Source of the DNA: Sipunculus nudus
Lineage: Eukaryota; Annelida; Sipuncula; Golfingiida; Sipunculidae
NCBI GenBank assembly: GCA_026874595.1
Contig: CM049317.1
Coordinates: forward strand, 54,669,118-54,733,117
Direction of reading: 5' to 3'
Length of the DNA stretch: 64,000 bases
Made by a program: the position numbers and the translations under genes. The notes under the pieces are model-generated. The model was given only the letters and a program-made list of their open reading frames with translations, was not told the origin of the DNA and did not search any database. The first letter of the stretch is position 1; each line of letters opens with the position of its first letter. Positions 25,103 to 37,566 of the stretch are shown one piece after another.

Positions 25103-26096
25103 GTAAGTGGCCTGTTGATGATAGTCGTACCGTCCATTGTCATTATATCCTGAGGATACATCATTCAGGGCATTAGCACCGATCTTAGAGCTAACTTATG
25201 CCGCCATAATAAAACCTTAATGGCGAGTCCCGAGACTATACGGCCCCTACGGCATGTTGCTATCCAAGCAATTCATTAAACCGGATTATGTATGGATACG
25301 CGCTACGTATTCTACAGACTTTACTTCATGCTATTCTGAGGACCTTAATGACTCTAGAGTTAAAAAGTTATCCCCTTTGCCGAGAAATCCAAACTGGAAA
25401 GATGATGGTCTTTTTATCTTAAAAACAGCTTGAAAGTCCCCAGCTGAGCCGATATTGAACGCAAATGAGAACCAACTTTTTAGTGACCTCAGATAAATGT
25501 AACATATGAGGCCACATTTAATTATTAATAATTGTCCATATTTTTTCATTTTTGTAACCACCTCCATTTATTAATATACTAGGTTAACTAAGTATGTGCA
25601 TATGTAGCATTCCACTCCGCTTTCAGACTAAGTGACAGGGCGGCAGCAAACGCTTCCTTTCATTTATATCCTGGACAATGTGTCCTGTTTTTCTGAATAA
25701 TACATGTAATGTAAATAATAATGGTGCATATACCAATTTAAGGTCGAGATCAATGGCAGAAAATGTATATTCCAATGACCTGAAAATGTTTGTAATATGT
25801 CTTGGTCAATCAAGTACTCTGGAGGAATAATTTGACAAGAACTTTACTGAAGCGGAAGATGGGTCGAAGTTGAGGAAAAGAAAAGGTGTTCGGGTTGGCA
25901 AGGAAAGCGGAAGATGAATGTATTCAGATGTGTGCATTAAACTGTATAGCAAACATATTCCTTCAGAAACATTTTGCTTTAAATTTCAGTTGAGCAAATA
26001 TCTAGAAAGTGCACAAAGTTCAGTGCGGCTGTGAAAGAAAATGATTTACCAACGATTACAAATCAAAACTAGAAATATGCTTTCTCAGGAATGCAG

Positions 26097-26207
26097 ACCT
26101 CCGCCATGTGGGCGGTCCTTAATTTGTGATGATTTGCAAAACGACGTGCAAACTCCCAGGTTCATTCTTGCAGAAATTCCCCAAACCGGGACTGCGTTCA
26201 TAATTGG
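26097..26207 (+). CDS. Candidate internal exon, unknown Cys-containing protein
   Basis: Acceptor AATGCAG, or the better TTTCTCAG eight bases upstream, and a consensus donor GTAAGT bound an open segment. With the first acceptor it is 111 nt and phase-symmetric, and joins in frame to the 24974 exon. The peptide begins PPPCGRSLICDD and ends near ILAEIPQTGTAFIIG. An overlapping - frame is also open with its own acceptor-like tract, so strand is not certain. P-x-T-G-T recalls the phosphosulfate-binding loop of sulfotransferases, but nothing else supports that. Confidence 0.35.
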
Positions 26208-26600
26208 GTAAGTTTTGTCTTGAACATAAACACACACACGAACGGAAATGAACGTATTCTCTTCTGGCGGGGGCAATTAAAATGCAAAACTAAACGTATA
26301 TATGACTAAAATCAAGATAACACAATGACAATAAATATCAAGCAAAACATACGGAACAATTTTGCATTTTTATTCTAGTTAGTATTAATTATTTAGACAA
26401 TCATGTAAAAGATTAAAATACTTTAATGTGTAAAATGTTTTTTTAATAAACCTGGACAAATATCTTTTTGATTAAGGTAACTGAAATTTAAATTGGAAGC
26501 TTACCAAAAAAAGGGAACAATTTGCTTCAGTTCTTGAATTGATGATATTTTTTTGCCATAGCACATATGAGCGATATTGCCGAAGATCTTGACTCATTTG

Positions 26601-26625
26601 CAAAAAAAAAAAAAAAAAAAAAAAA
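26601..26625. repeat. Poly(A) tract
   Basis: About 25 consecutive A. No retrotransposed sequence was recognised next to it. Confidence 0.9.
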
Positions 26626-27059
26626 TCCACGAAAAAATGGTGCGGCGAGTTAGTAGAACAAATATTACGTTTGTAATGCCTAGCTGACGTGTAAATGTCA
26701 ATGAGAACACTACCATTGAATTAACATGAAGAAGAAAGCCAGACTGATATTAAGTCCCGAACGAAAGAAATACTTGGCCTATTATTTTGTCGATATATGA
26801 GGAAATAGTGCATAGATGTGGCATCCGGTTTGCCTATGTGACCAGTTACTTTGAATTATTCTTATCTTATTAATAGAATGATGGAGTCTATAAATAATCT
26901 TAAAATATACTGATGAAGATATTTTCAAATAAATTTGAAGGCTGTAAAAGAAACCTAATTATGTAAATATATAAACGATTTTCATATTGCCTCCGCCATG
27001 AGGGCCTTCATCGACGTTCGTGTGATTGTTCATAACATAAACGGAATCTTGTGTAATTA

Positions 27060-27215
27060 TCAGGGCATTTCAGAAATGAGCCAATAAAGAATTTGATACA
27101 TTTTGGTGTGTAACAGGCACATGATCCGGATACAGGAACGTCATCAAGGAATATTTACAAATGTACAGTCACTTCGGCACGAATGAACCTGGGAATATGG
27201 GCCGAATAAGTGAAT
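27060..27215 (+). repeat. Dispersed repeat pair B, copy 1
   Basis: Shares an ordered series of words with 51144-51282: CAGGGCA, GAGCCAAT/GGGCCAAT, TTTTGGTGT, ATTTACAAATGTACAGTCAC, and GGGAATATGGGCCGAATAAGT. It has no terminal repeats that I can define and no coding potential. Both copies have the same orientation. Confidence 0.6.
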
Positions 27216-28010
27216 GTTGAAGGATTTCCAGTTATATTAAATGATTTTAAGGTTTATGCACAGAAAAGGCATCATCAGAAAAGCGTCTTGGACGGGGAAA
27301 TAATAAATGTTTAATTTATCTACAAATCCAGAATAACAACAGCACATTTACATTCATAAGCGCACACTTAGGGGTCAACTGTACTTATAAAGAAGATAAA
27401 TCTAGTTGAGTAAAGATTTCCTAACATACTATGCTGTTACGAAACGTCTAAGAAATAATCCCTTAAACCCAACCCTTTTGGGCCCCATGTGCTCAACTTG
27501 CCGGATAATGCTCGGCTTTCGTATGTAATGCTCGGCTTTCGTATGTCTGTGCGTCGGACGCAGGTAATCTGTTGTTTACACACTAGGCAGCACCCCGGGA
27601 TCAGCTACGTCGTGGCTCATACAAACGCACATGAAAACGACGAAATAGCCGTTGTAAAGGACGACGTATTATACCGAAGTCACTAATCCTGTTGCCACAC
27701 CAGGTTTTGAAAAGAGCGTTCAGGCTACACTGTCATGACTAATAATTCAGATACAAGGTGTACTAGAGCATATGAGCTAAATCAGATGAAAATAACACGC
27801 ACGTGATGTGTACAGCTGATTTTTAGGCAACAAGAGAATGCTTCTTATTTTTAAATATACTCCATTGAAATGTTATGCGAATGACTAATCTATCATGTTC
27901 ATATTATGTAAAGATTAGTTTTAAATCTTAAATAAAGTACGTAGGGTTCAGCATTGAAAGCGTTCAGAAGTTTAAGAATCTGTTTGCACATACTGGTGAA
28001 TTCATATGGC
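27216..28010. other. No supported gene
   Basis: A 65-codon open frame at 27489-27686 includes a perfect short direct repeat (TAATGCTCGGCTTTCGTATG twice) and no recognisable domain. Confidence 0.4.
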
Positions 28011-28019
28011 CATATTTAA

Positions 28020-28260
28020 CAGAAGCGTATCCGGGGTTTGGGGGGGGGGAGGGCGGGGGTGGGGGGAGATGGTCCAGGGGGTCCCGACCCCCCCCCCTCT
28101 TTTTCACCCGAAGCAACATTTTTTAAAGGGCTTTAGACGAAATTTGCTGCCTTGACCCCCCCCCTTCTCCGGACCTGATGACCTTTTTTTTTAGGATTTT
28201 CATTAGTCCTCCTGGGTTTGACCCCCCCTTTTCCTAAATCCTTGATCTGCCCCTGTTTAA
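28020..28260. mobile_element. Non-autonomous DNA-transposon-like repeat, copy 1
   Basis: Starts near CAGAAGCGTATCCGG and ends GATCTGCCCCTG, whose reverse complement starts CAGGGGCAGATC, so the ends are loosely inverted. The interior has several G- and C-runs and a block CATTAGTCCTCCTGGGTTTGA shared with 62.75-62.95 kb. Families with CAGGGGCGGATCC-type ends are common in marine invertebrates; that comparison is from memory. Confidence 0.55.
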
Positions 28261-30060
28261 AGTTTACTGCAATACTTTGCAGCAAAATGTCAGATTAACC
28301 CAGAAGTACACCATGTGTTACGTATTCCTATAAGTAACCACTTGGTAATGAATTCTTCGAAATTTCTTTCACAGTATATAAAATAAGGCTCAAAATATAA
28401 CAGTAGGAGACCAACGTTTGATATATGGTTGCAAACTTTTCTTTCTGAGACTGCCTGAACAGATCAAAAGTCTCCGACCACAGGTGCCTGCCAGGGTCTT
28501 GGGGCATTAAATTACTGGTCAGATGAGCCGGAAAGAAGCCGAAAATCTTTCTTTATCGGGTATTACTCAAAGCAAATCGTGCTTCATTTAACATTGCTGG
28601 CGTGTGCGCACGCAGAGCCAGGTGTTTAGCCACATTCTATATGGGCTACTGTCTATTTGAAATGATGTATGGGGCCCTACAGACGGCCGATCAGCCAAAG
28701 CTCCTTTAGCGGATGCCGCTTACGGCATCGTTCATTAACTATAAACGCCGTTGCATTTGAGCTTGGATATCGTAGGAAGCTATTATAGAAACGGTCAAGC
28801 ACACATGGTCCGATTTCAATTATTACATAGCCTCAATAAGTCATGTCCTTTTTCTGTCTATTAGTCTGGGCTTTTTTTCATGCAGGCATGTTTTTTCTCT
28901 CTTGTCAATCTGTTTGTCCGAATGAATGAATAGAATATATAAAAAAAAAACTTTAACAAAACTTGTTATGAAAAGATTGGTTGAAATTTTGAGCTTATCA
29001 TAATTTGTCTTTCTCTAAGTCTCTCTAACTATATAATGGATAAACACAGACCCGATAACCCAGGTGTCTTGTCGTTAAACGGGATAATGCCGTGATGAAT
29101 TTTTGTACAAAGGAAAGTGCACCTTTTTTCTTGTGATTATACGACTGAGAATTAAAAAATAAACGCTGCCCCTGAATGACCCCTCAATTATGCTGAGTGG
29201 CGTCACTGGCATAACGCGATTTATACGGTTATTTTATGACGTTCGGATATGTTATGACGTAATTAAAAATGTTTTAACCAAATCATTGGGATTCATGAGG
29301 GAACCACCCTGTTTTTAGTTTGTTTATGTTATTTGCATAGACCCCCTTTAAATTTGCATGAGATTCCCGTATGGGTTTGTGTTCAAATAAGATCTTTCAC
29401 AAACAGGTGTTCGGACTTCCTGAATTGAGTGTGAGTGTTCGGGCTACTTTACCCGGCATACACTTGTATAGTGGTCGCTATGGTGTCACCAGCTGAGGTT
29501 GAAATACTCTTCACAGAGAGACCCAGCAGCTTATACCGACATTGCCAGCAGTACGACGTTTCGGGGGGAATGATAGGTCCGCGCATGCCGATTTTCCTGC
29601 ACAGGTCATGACACAAACGGCTGTTGTACTGTGTAATGTTACACATAGGCCTCATCGATTCGAAATGTATAACGGGAATTTAATGTTCAGATAAGTACTT
29701 GAGGGAATGAACTGGTTCAAGATTACTAAAGCACTGGGAAAACGCGTCTGTGAACACGCAATGTGAACAAACTGTATGCGTATTACCGTGATATTGTAAT
29801 ATCTTTTCCCAAATGCAGACACAATAGGAGGAATATTTATGCTCATTCGTTGTAACAGCGAACACGAGAAGTGAATCGAATACTTTTTTCCAATATGGTA
29901 ATAAAAACGATTTTTTAATATTGTATGTTAAATTCGGTATTTGGAAAAGGGTAGTGTAATAAGAGTTTCCACCCTGTCGTACGAAGAATCAGCGCATCAA
30001 ATACTTTGAATTTCCAACGAAATCTTACTAATTAAATCAGCGTCGGCACAGTATGAACGC
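28261..30060. other. No supported gene; one GC-richer block
   Basis: The block 28440-28800 is less AT-rich and non-repetitive (it includes GGCGTGTGCGCACGC) and could be regulatory or exonic, but no convincing frame with splice borders was found. The rest is plain spacer. Confidence 0.35.
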
Positions 30061-30326
30061 GGATGTATCGGATGTTGGCGTCTTTTTGGTCACTAGATGC
30101 CACACAAATGCGGCCATGGAGCATGGTTGCTGCGCATGGTCCGATGATCACATGCATCAAATAATAAAGAAAATCGGGTAAATAGCAGGAAATACGATAC
30201 GCCCCATAAGCAGCGGGTTACGCTTTGCTCAACTATTCGCTACTCTAACCGCTGCAAGAAACCACTGTTGCCCATAAGGTTTGAAAGTTGTCTCTGTGGA
30301 ATTCCCACTGCGTAATATTTAACCAA

Positions 30327-30572
30327 TCACATTGCAGGTATCACCAGCACAATCGGATGTTCTTCGAAGGGTCGGTCGCTTTGCACTGGTGCCGAAAGTG
30401 CTTGGTAGCACATACTTGTTCCACAACCCGTTGGCATACACACGATGTAATCGTTACCTTTCAATACAGTCTCTATACTAACTTGCTGGTGTGGCCTGAA
30501 GTCGGTTATCCCCCGCTGTTTGCATATTTCCTCTCTTGCAGTGCCACACGAGCTAGGCATGGGCGCAGCCAT
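30327..30572 (-). pseudogene. RecQ-type helicase N-terminal fragment
   Basis: From an ATG at 30572 an 81-codon frame encodes a RecQ family N-terminus: FRPHQ (motif 0, adenine/Gln contact) at about residue 24, VCMPTGCGTSMCYQ (motif I, Walker A) near residue 44, and a HPIVLVI stretch (start of motif Ia) near the end. RecQ enzymes are ATP-dependent 3'-5' DNA helicases. The invariant Lys of the Walker A GxGKS is Thr here, which should abolish ATP hydrolysis, and the frame stops before the rest of the core. No further helicase exons are visible on the - strand downstream. It may be an isolated first exon of a dead copy. A second, more decayed copy lies at 47.2-47.6 kb. Confidence 0.72.
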
Positions 30573-30590
30573 GTTTGTTTACACGCTGAG

Positions 30591-30775
30591 CCAATCATAT
30601 TTCTTTCAACAGGTCTGCAGGGCGTAGGCATCTTTGTTTTCACGCTGAGCCAATCAGATTTTACCTTTACCCGCGCAAACTGACTGGGAGTTTTGCAGCT
30701 TGCTTAACCTGAAGAATCCTTCCATTTCTCACAGCGTATGAGAGGAAGGTCATCGGGAGGTCACGCGCTGTTTTC
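30591..30775 (-). promoter_or_regulatory. Upstream segment of RecQ fragment with twin CCAAT boxes
   Basis: Two copies of CACGCTGAGCCAATCA lie at about 30583-30598 and 30642-30657 on the + strand, so on the - strand each reads as ATTGGCTCAGCGTG upstream of the RecQ ATG. The whole segment matches 47205-47368 upstream of the other RecQ fragment. CCAAT boxes bind NF-Y in TATA-less promoters; promoter function is inference. Confidence 0.45.
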
Positions 30776-30779
30776 AAAG

Positions 30780-31500
30780 CATAGAAATATGGGACCAATA
30801 TGAGTTGGCCCTACTTCGCGACGCCATGTCCGATTCATATGTCCCGTGCCTAATAAACTGCAAAAATTGCTTAATGTGGTCCCGGCGTTACAAGTGCCAA
30901 CAGTCACTGACATTTGAATAAAATGGCTCATTTTAATAAAAAGTTTTGTATGCACTTCATATAACAGGACTGACAGTGTCGTAAACGGACCAACAGTGGT
31001 ATAAACGAAATTTAGCAGAGGGAATTATATATACAAATGCATCAGTAGCGATATTCTGCGTAAATGCAGTTTTTTCTTCTCCTGTTGAAAGCGCTTAGTG
31101 TTTTAAAAAGAGCATGATAATTCAGGCATTAAGATGGATCCAAGTCATTACCGCCGGCTTCGTCTCATCGGCTCATCGGGTGACTGAATACATTTACTTC
31201 ATGTGACATTCAGTGCATGTCATCCACAAATAATACACAGTGAAAGGGGTAAGCAAAGTGAGGAATCGGTTTAACACGGGAATCTTTTAATATTTCCAAA
31301 GGCACATATATTATTAATTATAGAAAAAGTGAATATGTTATTAAAACTTTTTTCTTCATATATGTTGCGGTCTATAGGCCTTGTTTGTTATATAAATGCT
31401 ACGGGTACAATACATAGGAATAGGGTCAGTTGCCCACCCTTTCCACGGCAAAATCACCTCTCATGATAAAGTAAACACTAGCTCCCAACAAGAATATCAA
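30780..31500. other. No supported gene
   Basis: AT-rich spacer with no repeat match or coding signal. Confidence 0.45.
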
Positions 31501-31504
31501 TACT

Positions 31505-31639
31505 CTTGTTGGCTTTATATTTACGGGGCACAATTTTCGCGCTCAAGCAAAATTTCATAGTTTCACGGGGTTCCATTTTCGCGATGGGGCAGGCCAACCA
31601 CAGTATTTTATTAATTTCGTTTTCCACGGCATATTGTTG

Positions 31640-31690
<51 letters not shown>

Positions 31691-31711
31691 TTATTTATTT
31701 ATTTATTTATG
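31505..31711. repeat. 'cgcg' repeat scrap followed by (TA)n and (TTTA)n
   Basis: Words ATTTTCGCG, TTTCACGGGG and CCACAGTATT at 31530-31610 echo scraps near 10.2, 15.4 and 48.5 kb and probably mark an old dispersed repeat. A (TA)n run covers about 31640-31684 and a (TTTA)n run about 31690-31711. Confidence 0.55.
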
Positions 31712-31754
31712 TATTGGCTATGAGACTGTTATGCGCAAACAACCAGCTTCTGTT

Positions 31755-32000
31755 TTCTAGGTGTAGAGCGCAGGACTCAAAGCAGGAAGGTCGTGATTAC
31801 GGATCTAAGACGAGTTTGTTCACTATTTCACGGTCGACTCCTACCCAGGATGGGCGCTCTGCAGGCGTAATGGGAAGGCCGAGCCAAATGGCCGTGTATC
31901 CTTCTCACAAAAGTGCACCTTTTGGGGGTTCCTCGGTAGTATGATCCAGTAATGGGGTCAATTACACCCAAATTCCCGTATTCACCGGGCCTGGTCAACA
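31755..32000 (+). mobile_element. tRNA-derived SINE (family 2), copy 2
   Basis: Forward copy of the family at 18.3 kb: a degenerate tRNA-like head (AGGTGTAGAGCGCAGGACT), then GGGCGCTCTGCAGGCGTAATG, ATGGCCGTGTATCC, CCTCGGTAGTATGATCCAG and CACCGGGCCTGG in the same order. The B box is decayed. Confidence 0.75.
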
Positions 32001-32671
32001 AAAGGATATAAAATGAGATGAAACGTGTGCTACTACCATGTCACGTTGTCCGAAACCGGAATGGAATTCTGCAGATGTTAATATTCTAAGTGAAGCTAAC
32101 ATTAAAAATATAAATTTAGGCGGTACTACAAAAATATTTTTAAAATATTTAAAATTGAGCTCAATTTTCAATGCGTTTTATTCCAATAATAGTGAGGGGA
32201 ACAAATGAAACTTTGTTCAACCATCCCTGAAAAACACGTCTCTCCTTGAAACATGTCCCATGTTGCGCTCCATATATCCTACATGCTATGTCACAGCAAG
32301 TGCTCTTTATGTCTCCAGCATTCATGTGTCAAGGCACGATGCCACGAAGTGATTACGAGAAAAATCCCCTCACAAGTTGCAAGGTATTTTCGTCACGATG
32401 CGGTTTAATCCCAATAATATTCCTAGGATCACCTGATGCCACTGGTCACATATTAAAATGCGAGACAATCAGTGTTTTTTTTTTTCATCTTAAGTTTACA
32501 TAGGGATCACTTATAGCTTACTGCTGACTCTCATGCTTACACCGGTCACATGGTGTTCCAGTAGAACCTAGGTTCAGTCTTTCTCCTCTAGCATAAGAGA
32601 GTTTTCTGAGATGTCAGTGTGGCAAATTAAGTAATTTTGAAAATCTTAATGAAAAGCATGCAGATATCAAT

Positions 32672-32757
32672 CAAGGATTTTGAAGGAAATGTCAAGGTTT
32701 TTGAAGGAAATGTCAGGGTTTTTGCAGGAAATGTCAACGTTTTTGAAGGAAATGTTT
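32672..32757. repeat. 21-bp tandem repeat, about 4 copies
   Basis: The unit TTTTTGAAGGAAATGTCAAGG recurs four times with few changes. Confidence 0.85.
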
Positions 32758-32759
32758 CA

Positions 32760-35300
32760 GTTTTTTCTATGTAGTTTATATAACAGCTGACCACCAGACC
32801 TTCGGTATCACAACTGATTCAGAGGATACTCATTGCTATCCGCCGTAAAGTATTCATCAATGCGAACCAACTGTAACGACTGCGAATTTCTTATCTGTTT
32901 TTCAAAATTATTTTACAGACAATTTCATCAATAGGTCTCATCGATGACTGACTCAATTATTTTATTTCACGCCCACCTTGATTCAAAACCTTAGACTAAT
33001 GCCCTGCTCAAAAGATTATCTCGAAATGAAATTACCTCGACAATAAACGAGTTAAAACACTCAAAGATTTAGGACACCGTCTTTTGCTTCATGGTTTCCC
33101 GCTAAAGGTTTTTCTACTTACTAAAGCGAGCTTAACATCTCATGTTTTTTCTCTTTCTTTTTTTATATCTCAAAATATAATCTATACCAGTTGTATTTTA
33201 TCATCATTTTCATCATCGACATCTACTGGAACTTAAAATACAATCTTTTACATGCATACTAGGACAAAATGTGTCCGTAAATGTAAGGGTATTTTGTATA
33301 ACTTTTTAAATATAACTATTTAAACAGAGTGAAGTTTCTAAAATGTTTCAATACTACCCAAAGAAAACAATACACGTTTCCACTTTTGCAGATATATTTC
33401 CGACTTTTTTCGGCAATATTACGTTCTAATCTTTTTAACCTAACCAGATATTTCATAAATATATGAACAGATGGCAGATTTTTCTTATCACGATAAGAAA
33501 ACAGAACAAACTTAAAAATCTATAATAAAATATCTACAATGTTTCTCATTTGTGATGTTCACATTTGACTGTTTACAGAAGCGGATGTGACGTATAATCA
33601 GCAGCAATATGCCGCAATATGCATCACTTTTCTCATCACCTACTTTGGTTTCGCTTCATGGTCTTGAAGTTTCAGTTTCGGTATATTTTATTATATTGGT
33701 GTTTGACGAAGATTTCTCCTCGCGATCTCATCAGAAACTATTTTTAAGTGTAAAAAAAGTACATGTCATTTTTGGTTAAAAATATGATTATAATCCGACA
33801 CTTTTCTCCATTTATTTAATTTGCTATATTCACTTATATTTGAACCCGTGTTTAAGGGTCTGGTCCTAATTCCATGTACACAATAGGTTTAATCAAAATT
33901 GAACTATCAAAACAGGTGAGATGATTAATGTTGTCATAATATAATTGACTGCTCAGCTGCGCTGAAGGGGCGTCTTTTTCCGAAGGTTTAAATTCCGCAA
34001 TAATATCCCGTGCGAACATAAATCCAACCACATTGTAAATTATGTTCGAGACCTTATTTTTTTTTTAGAAATTATGCGTTCAACACGTTTTATATATATA
34101 TCAACACTAGTTCTGGTACAAAAAATATGAAGAAAAGGTCATTTTCCCTAATTTACACTTGTACGAAAGCGAGGTATTTTATTTGCCTGTCTACTATCGT
34201 TCGCCGATGGTTTACTAGACCTTGCCATTTTAACATAGGGGAGACGTAAATGTATAGGTTCTCACTAGGATTGTTATAACTAAGGCTTCTAAAAGGCTGA
34301 AAGACAAATTGTTTCAAATATATGCCTCGAGGGGAAAGAATGAGTTTTGCCACTGAAAGTCCGTAATTATTTTCAAGTATTACATTAGTCAAACGACGCT
34401 TAGATATGCAGACTGGATAGAGAGAAAGAAATGATGGCATAGGAGGCCGCCCGGTGATTAACCGTTAAAATCCAATTTAAACCAGCGCCTCTGCACATTT
34501 TTGTATCTCCTGGGTTGAGTCATGAATGATGAAAGTAGCAAAGGAAGGCGACTTATTTGCTTAATAATGGGTGATTTTTCGGTTCTGTTATCTACCATTC
34601 CTCCCGGTCGGATAAAAGTCAGCCGAAATATCATCGTCAATTTGTTTTTGCTGCCGAATTTTCAAGCCAGATTTAAAAATAATGGGCTAGCAGCAGCCCT
34701 AAATCTACCCGTACTACAGAGTTTCCCGACAAGCAAAGACTTGACCGAAAAGTAAGACCGGTAGATTTTTAGGCCGCCTTACACATTGTTTTTATATAGC
34801 CTGAATTCTAGAAAGCCTAAAGTATAATGTATTGTTATCATACGTTATCGCCATCTTTCATCAACAGAGAATGTCAATTTAAGTCTATGTATACCTAACA
34901 TTATATGTTCAGGATAGTATGAAGTATCGAAGTATCATTTGAGGGTTGTTCGCCAGTCTTTGTACTTATTTTTAACTGTTTACCAGTTAGCTCTTGGTTC
35001 CTCCATCATTGATAATAAATATTCATGGCACAGGGCAGACAATGATCCCACAGAAACCAATTATTCAATGTGCAAGAAAATATATTTTCACACATAAAGA
35101 GAGACTATCACACTGCGAGAATAATGTGTCCGAAGTAAAAATAACGCTAAAAAACTGTTACGCTACGGCATCCAATCGTGGACGTATCAAACTTAGATTA
35201 AGTAGCGGTATACCCATAATTTTGACATGCGACCTGAGACATCCAAGTTTTAGTGTGTACGCAAAACGGCAGCCCCCATTAGCGGTTTCGAAAAACTGGG
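32760..35300. other. No supported gene
   Basis: Only short open frames without recognisable domains (for example 34153-34440 on - and 34994-35308 on +). A few TATA runs near 34090. Confidence 0.4.
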
Positions 35301-35313
35301 AGAACTAAACTTT

Positions 35314-35438
35314 TCAGGGTTCGATGAGGGCGTTGGAACACTGCGGGACAGCGTCCAGGAGAGAATCCATCTGCGGGGAGAGGTTGGCAAGTGTGTTGGC
35401 AAAGTATTGAGCGGAATAACGCTTATATTTGACCACAC
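35314..35438 (-). CDS. Candidate terminal exon, unknown protein
   Basis: An AG acceptor (AGGAATTAG on the - strand) is followed by an open frame that ends in TGA at 35316-35314. The peptide has VVKYKRYSAQYFANTLANLS, then SPQMDSLLDAV, and ends CSNALIEP. Its codons end mostly in C or G in otherwise AT-rich DNA, which is strong evidence of coding. It needs one incoming nucleotide to complete its first codon, exactly what the exon at 35814-35965 provides, giving an Arg at the junction across an intron of about 375 bp. I do not recognise the family. No canonical AATAAA was found close downstream. Confidence 0.5.
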
Positions 35439-35813
35439 CTAATTCCTCATATTATATAAGGTGTCCGTTTCAGAAAGGTTTCGCCTGTACAGTTCTATGA
35501 TCTTTTATTGTGGCTGAAGGAACAGCTGAAGCAATGGTTAAAAACCAGACTGATCGACAAAATAATTTTCTTTACCATTATTCCAATTAAGCGTATACAC
35601 CATGAAGTGGTTACTTTATTAAACGCAATGTGCACTATTAATTTTCCTAACACCTGGTGTGTGTTCCGAAAGTAGTCTTAATAATTTTCAATAATTAAAA
35701 GTTTCCACTCAGAAATGCCTAGCTGTCGGTTCATTGACTTTAATTAACGTTTGAATTGCTTCTACGCTAGTATCAGCGTTATCGGATATCGCATCGGGGT
35801 TCGTCACACTTAC

Positions 35814-35965
35814 GTTCAGAAATGATAGCAAGATACAATACAGTGTCGTGCGGGATAGTTGTATATCGATTCTCAGCACGGATTGCCTCTGGTGTCAAGC
35901 TGGGACCAGTTATTATATCACTTGTTTTCAGATAACGTCTACCCCTTAAGGTGTCTGTCATGAAC
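35814..35965 (-). CDS. Candidate exon upstream of the 35314 terminal exon
   Basis: A 152-nt segment runs from an acceptor (CTGTGAAAG with an upstream T-run) to a consensus donor GTAAGT. It encodes 50 full codons: an early FMTDTLRGRRYLKTSD block, then GPSLTPEAIRAENRY, then HDTVLYLAIISE. The outgoing phase matches the next exon. The ATG in its second codon could be the translation start if the preceding exon is untranslated, giving a protein of about 90 residues. Family unknown. It is the better supported half of a two-exon gene end. Confidence 0.5.
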
Positions 35966-36039
35966 CTTTCACAGTTATAGACATTATTTAAAAAAAATGA
36001 ACGAAAATTATGACAATTTTTAGCAAGGTTTCGCATTAG

Positions 36040-37560
36040 TTAATATGTTGGACGGTTGACTATGGTTGGAATAACCACTGGGTTTTAATAATCTGAGTAT
36101 ACATTTCATGTGACATGTATTAACAGATGTATCTATGGTTGTAGGCCTATCTAATACATGTAATGTATTAACAGGTCAAATTATGGATAACAAACATTAT
36201 TATATTTTTTAAAGTTTGAATGGTATTTATACAGAAAAGTTATCTGATGTAATATGTTATGTAAGACAGTTCAGTATCTATCACAGTAAAACCACAAACG
36301 TTATGAACAGAGAAACTAAATTCATCAGAACTGTTGTTTGCATTTTAATACACTGCCCTTTTTCTCTTACAGAATACCACTTTGGGGTCTTTTTCTCATG
36401 GCTTTTACAAGTACCTTATATGTACACCAGTATACGGAAAACCTAATCTTTTAAGCTAAGTTTTTTTTCACTTGATGATAATTACTGTTTTATTAATAAA
36501 TATTTAGGAAAAATTGACTTTCTTGATCTTAAATTTAAATTGAATTTAATTATGAATTAAATAACAATGACAAAACAAGTCCCTATGCTGTACCATAAAC
36601 AATATTTTATTCAGTCTGAATTTGATGGGCATATAAGTGTGATATTAATTCTTTTTACAGTTTCTTGAGTTTTACTTTAATTCAACATTTCAAATGAAAT
36701 CAATAATATGAAACTACATGAAATCTTGTATGTGACAATATAGCTGTCCTCTCTTCTACGCCATAAAATCGCAAATGCCAAATTGGTATAATATATGACT
36801 TCATCAATATCGTGTTTATCCCATAGATGATGGAACAAACTATGTACTCTGAATCATGAGATGGGAAGAAAATAAAATTTGTATAAGTAACGAATTAAAC
36901 TTGATCTAAAATTGACCACAGAACCGGGAGAACACGTTCAGCTTTGTAAAAATGAAATCTATATAATTTATACTGGCGAGTTCCTTTGCAATAAATTATT
37001 TCATTACAATATAATATATTAAATTATTTTTATATTTGGACAGTTTTCGTATCATTGACGCATTCTTGTCGAAGGAAGAAAAAATGTTTAAACAGTTACG
37101 TTTGCTTCCCGAAGCAAAATGTCAGTACACTTCTATTAGGTAAACATTTAGTAATTATTGTGAAATACGAAACCAATGCAGACGGAGGTGGCGATATCCA
37201 AGCAAATATTGTCAAATGTTAATTATATCCTTTCTTTCATAGTTGATTACATGTTGTACTTCGGGCTTCTCGTGAACAGGTGATGTGACCCGAAGACAAA
37301 ATTGGAAAATTTAAAACTAATATCGTCGAGTTAGAGGATATTTTTGTCTTCCTATGAATAATAATGACAAAATATTAAGCAAGCGGTCACTTCTGATTGA
37401 AAAATGTAACATCAGAAAACTAAATTGTTTGCACGGCATAGAAAAATGGTTGATTTAGAAGATAATATTTCGTTGGGGAAAAACGGCAAAAGGTCAGACC
37501 TTAATTTAATCATGAGAAATTATTCAGATTTCTATAAAATAACGGAAAAGTTAATACGAA
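36040..37560. other. No supported gene; AT-rich, probably intronic
   Basis: Very AT-rich with no protein-like frame. It lies between the candidate - strand exons and may be an intron. Confidence 0.4.
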
Positions 37561-37566
37561 ACTTAC

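Noticed and set aside
30288-30683. 131-codon + strand frame similar to a - strand frame at 47303-47617
   Set aside because: The similarity is real but is the antisense of the shared RecQ fragment, which has recognisable helicase motifs.
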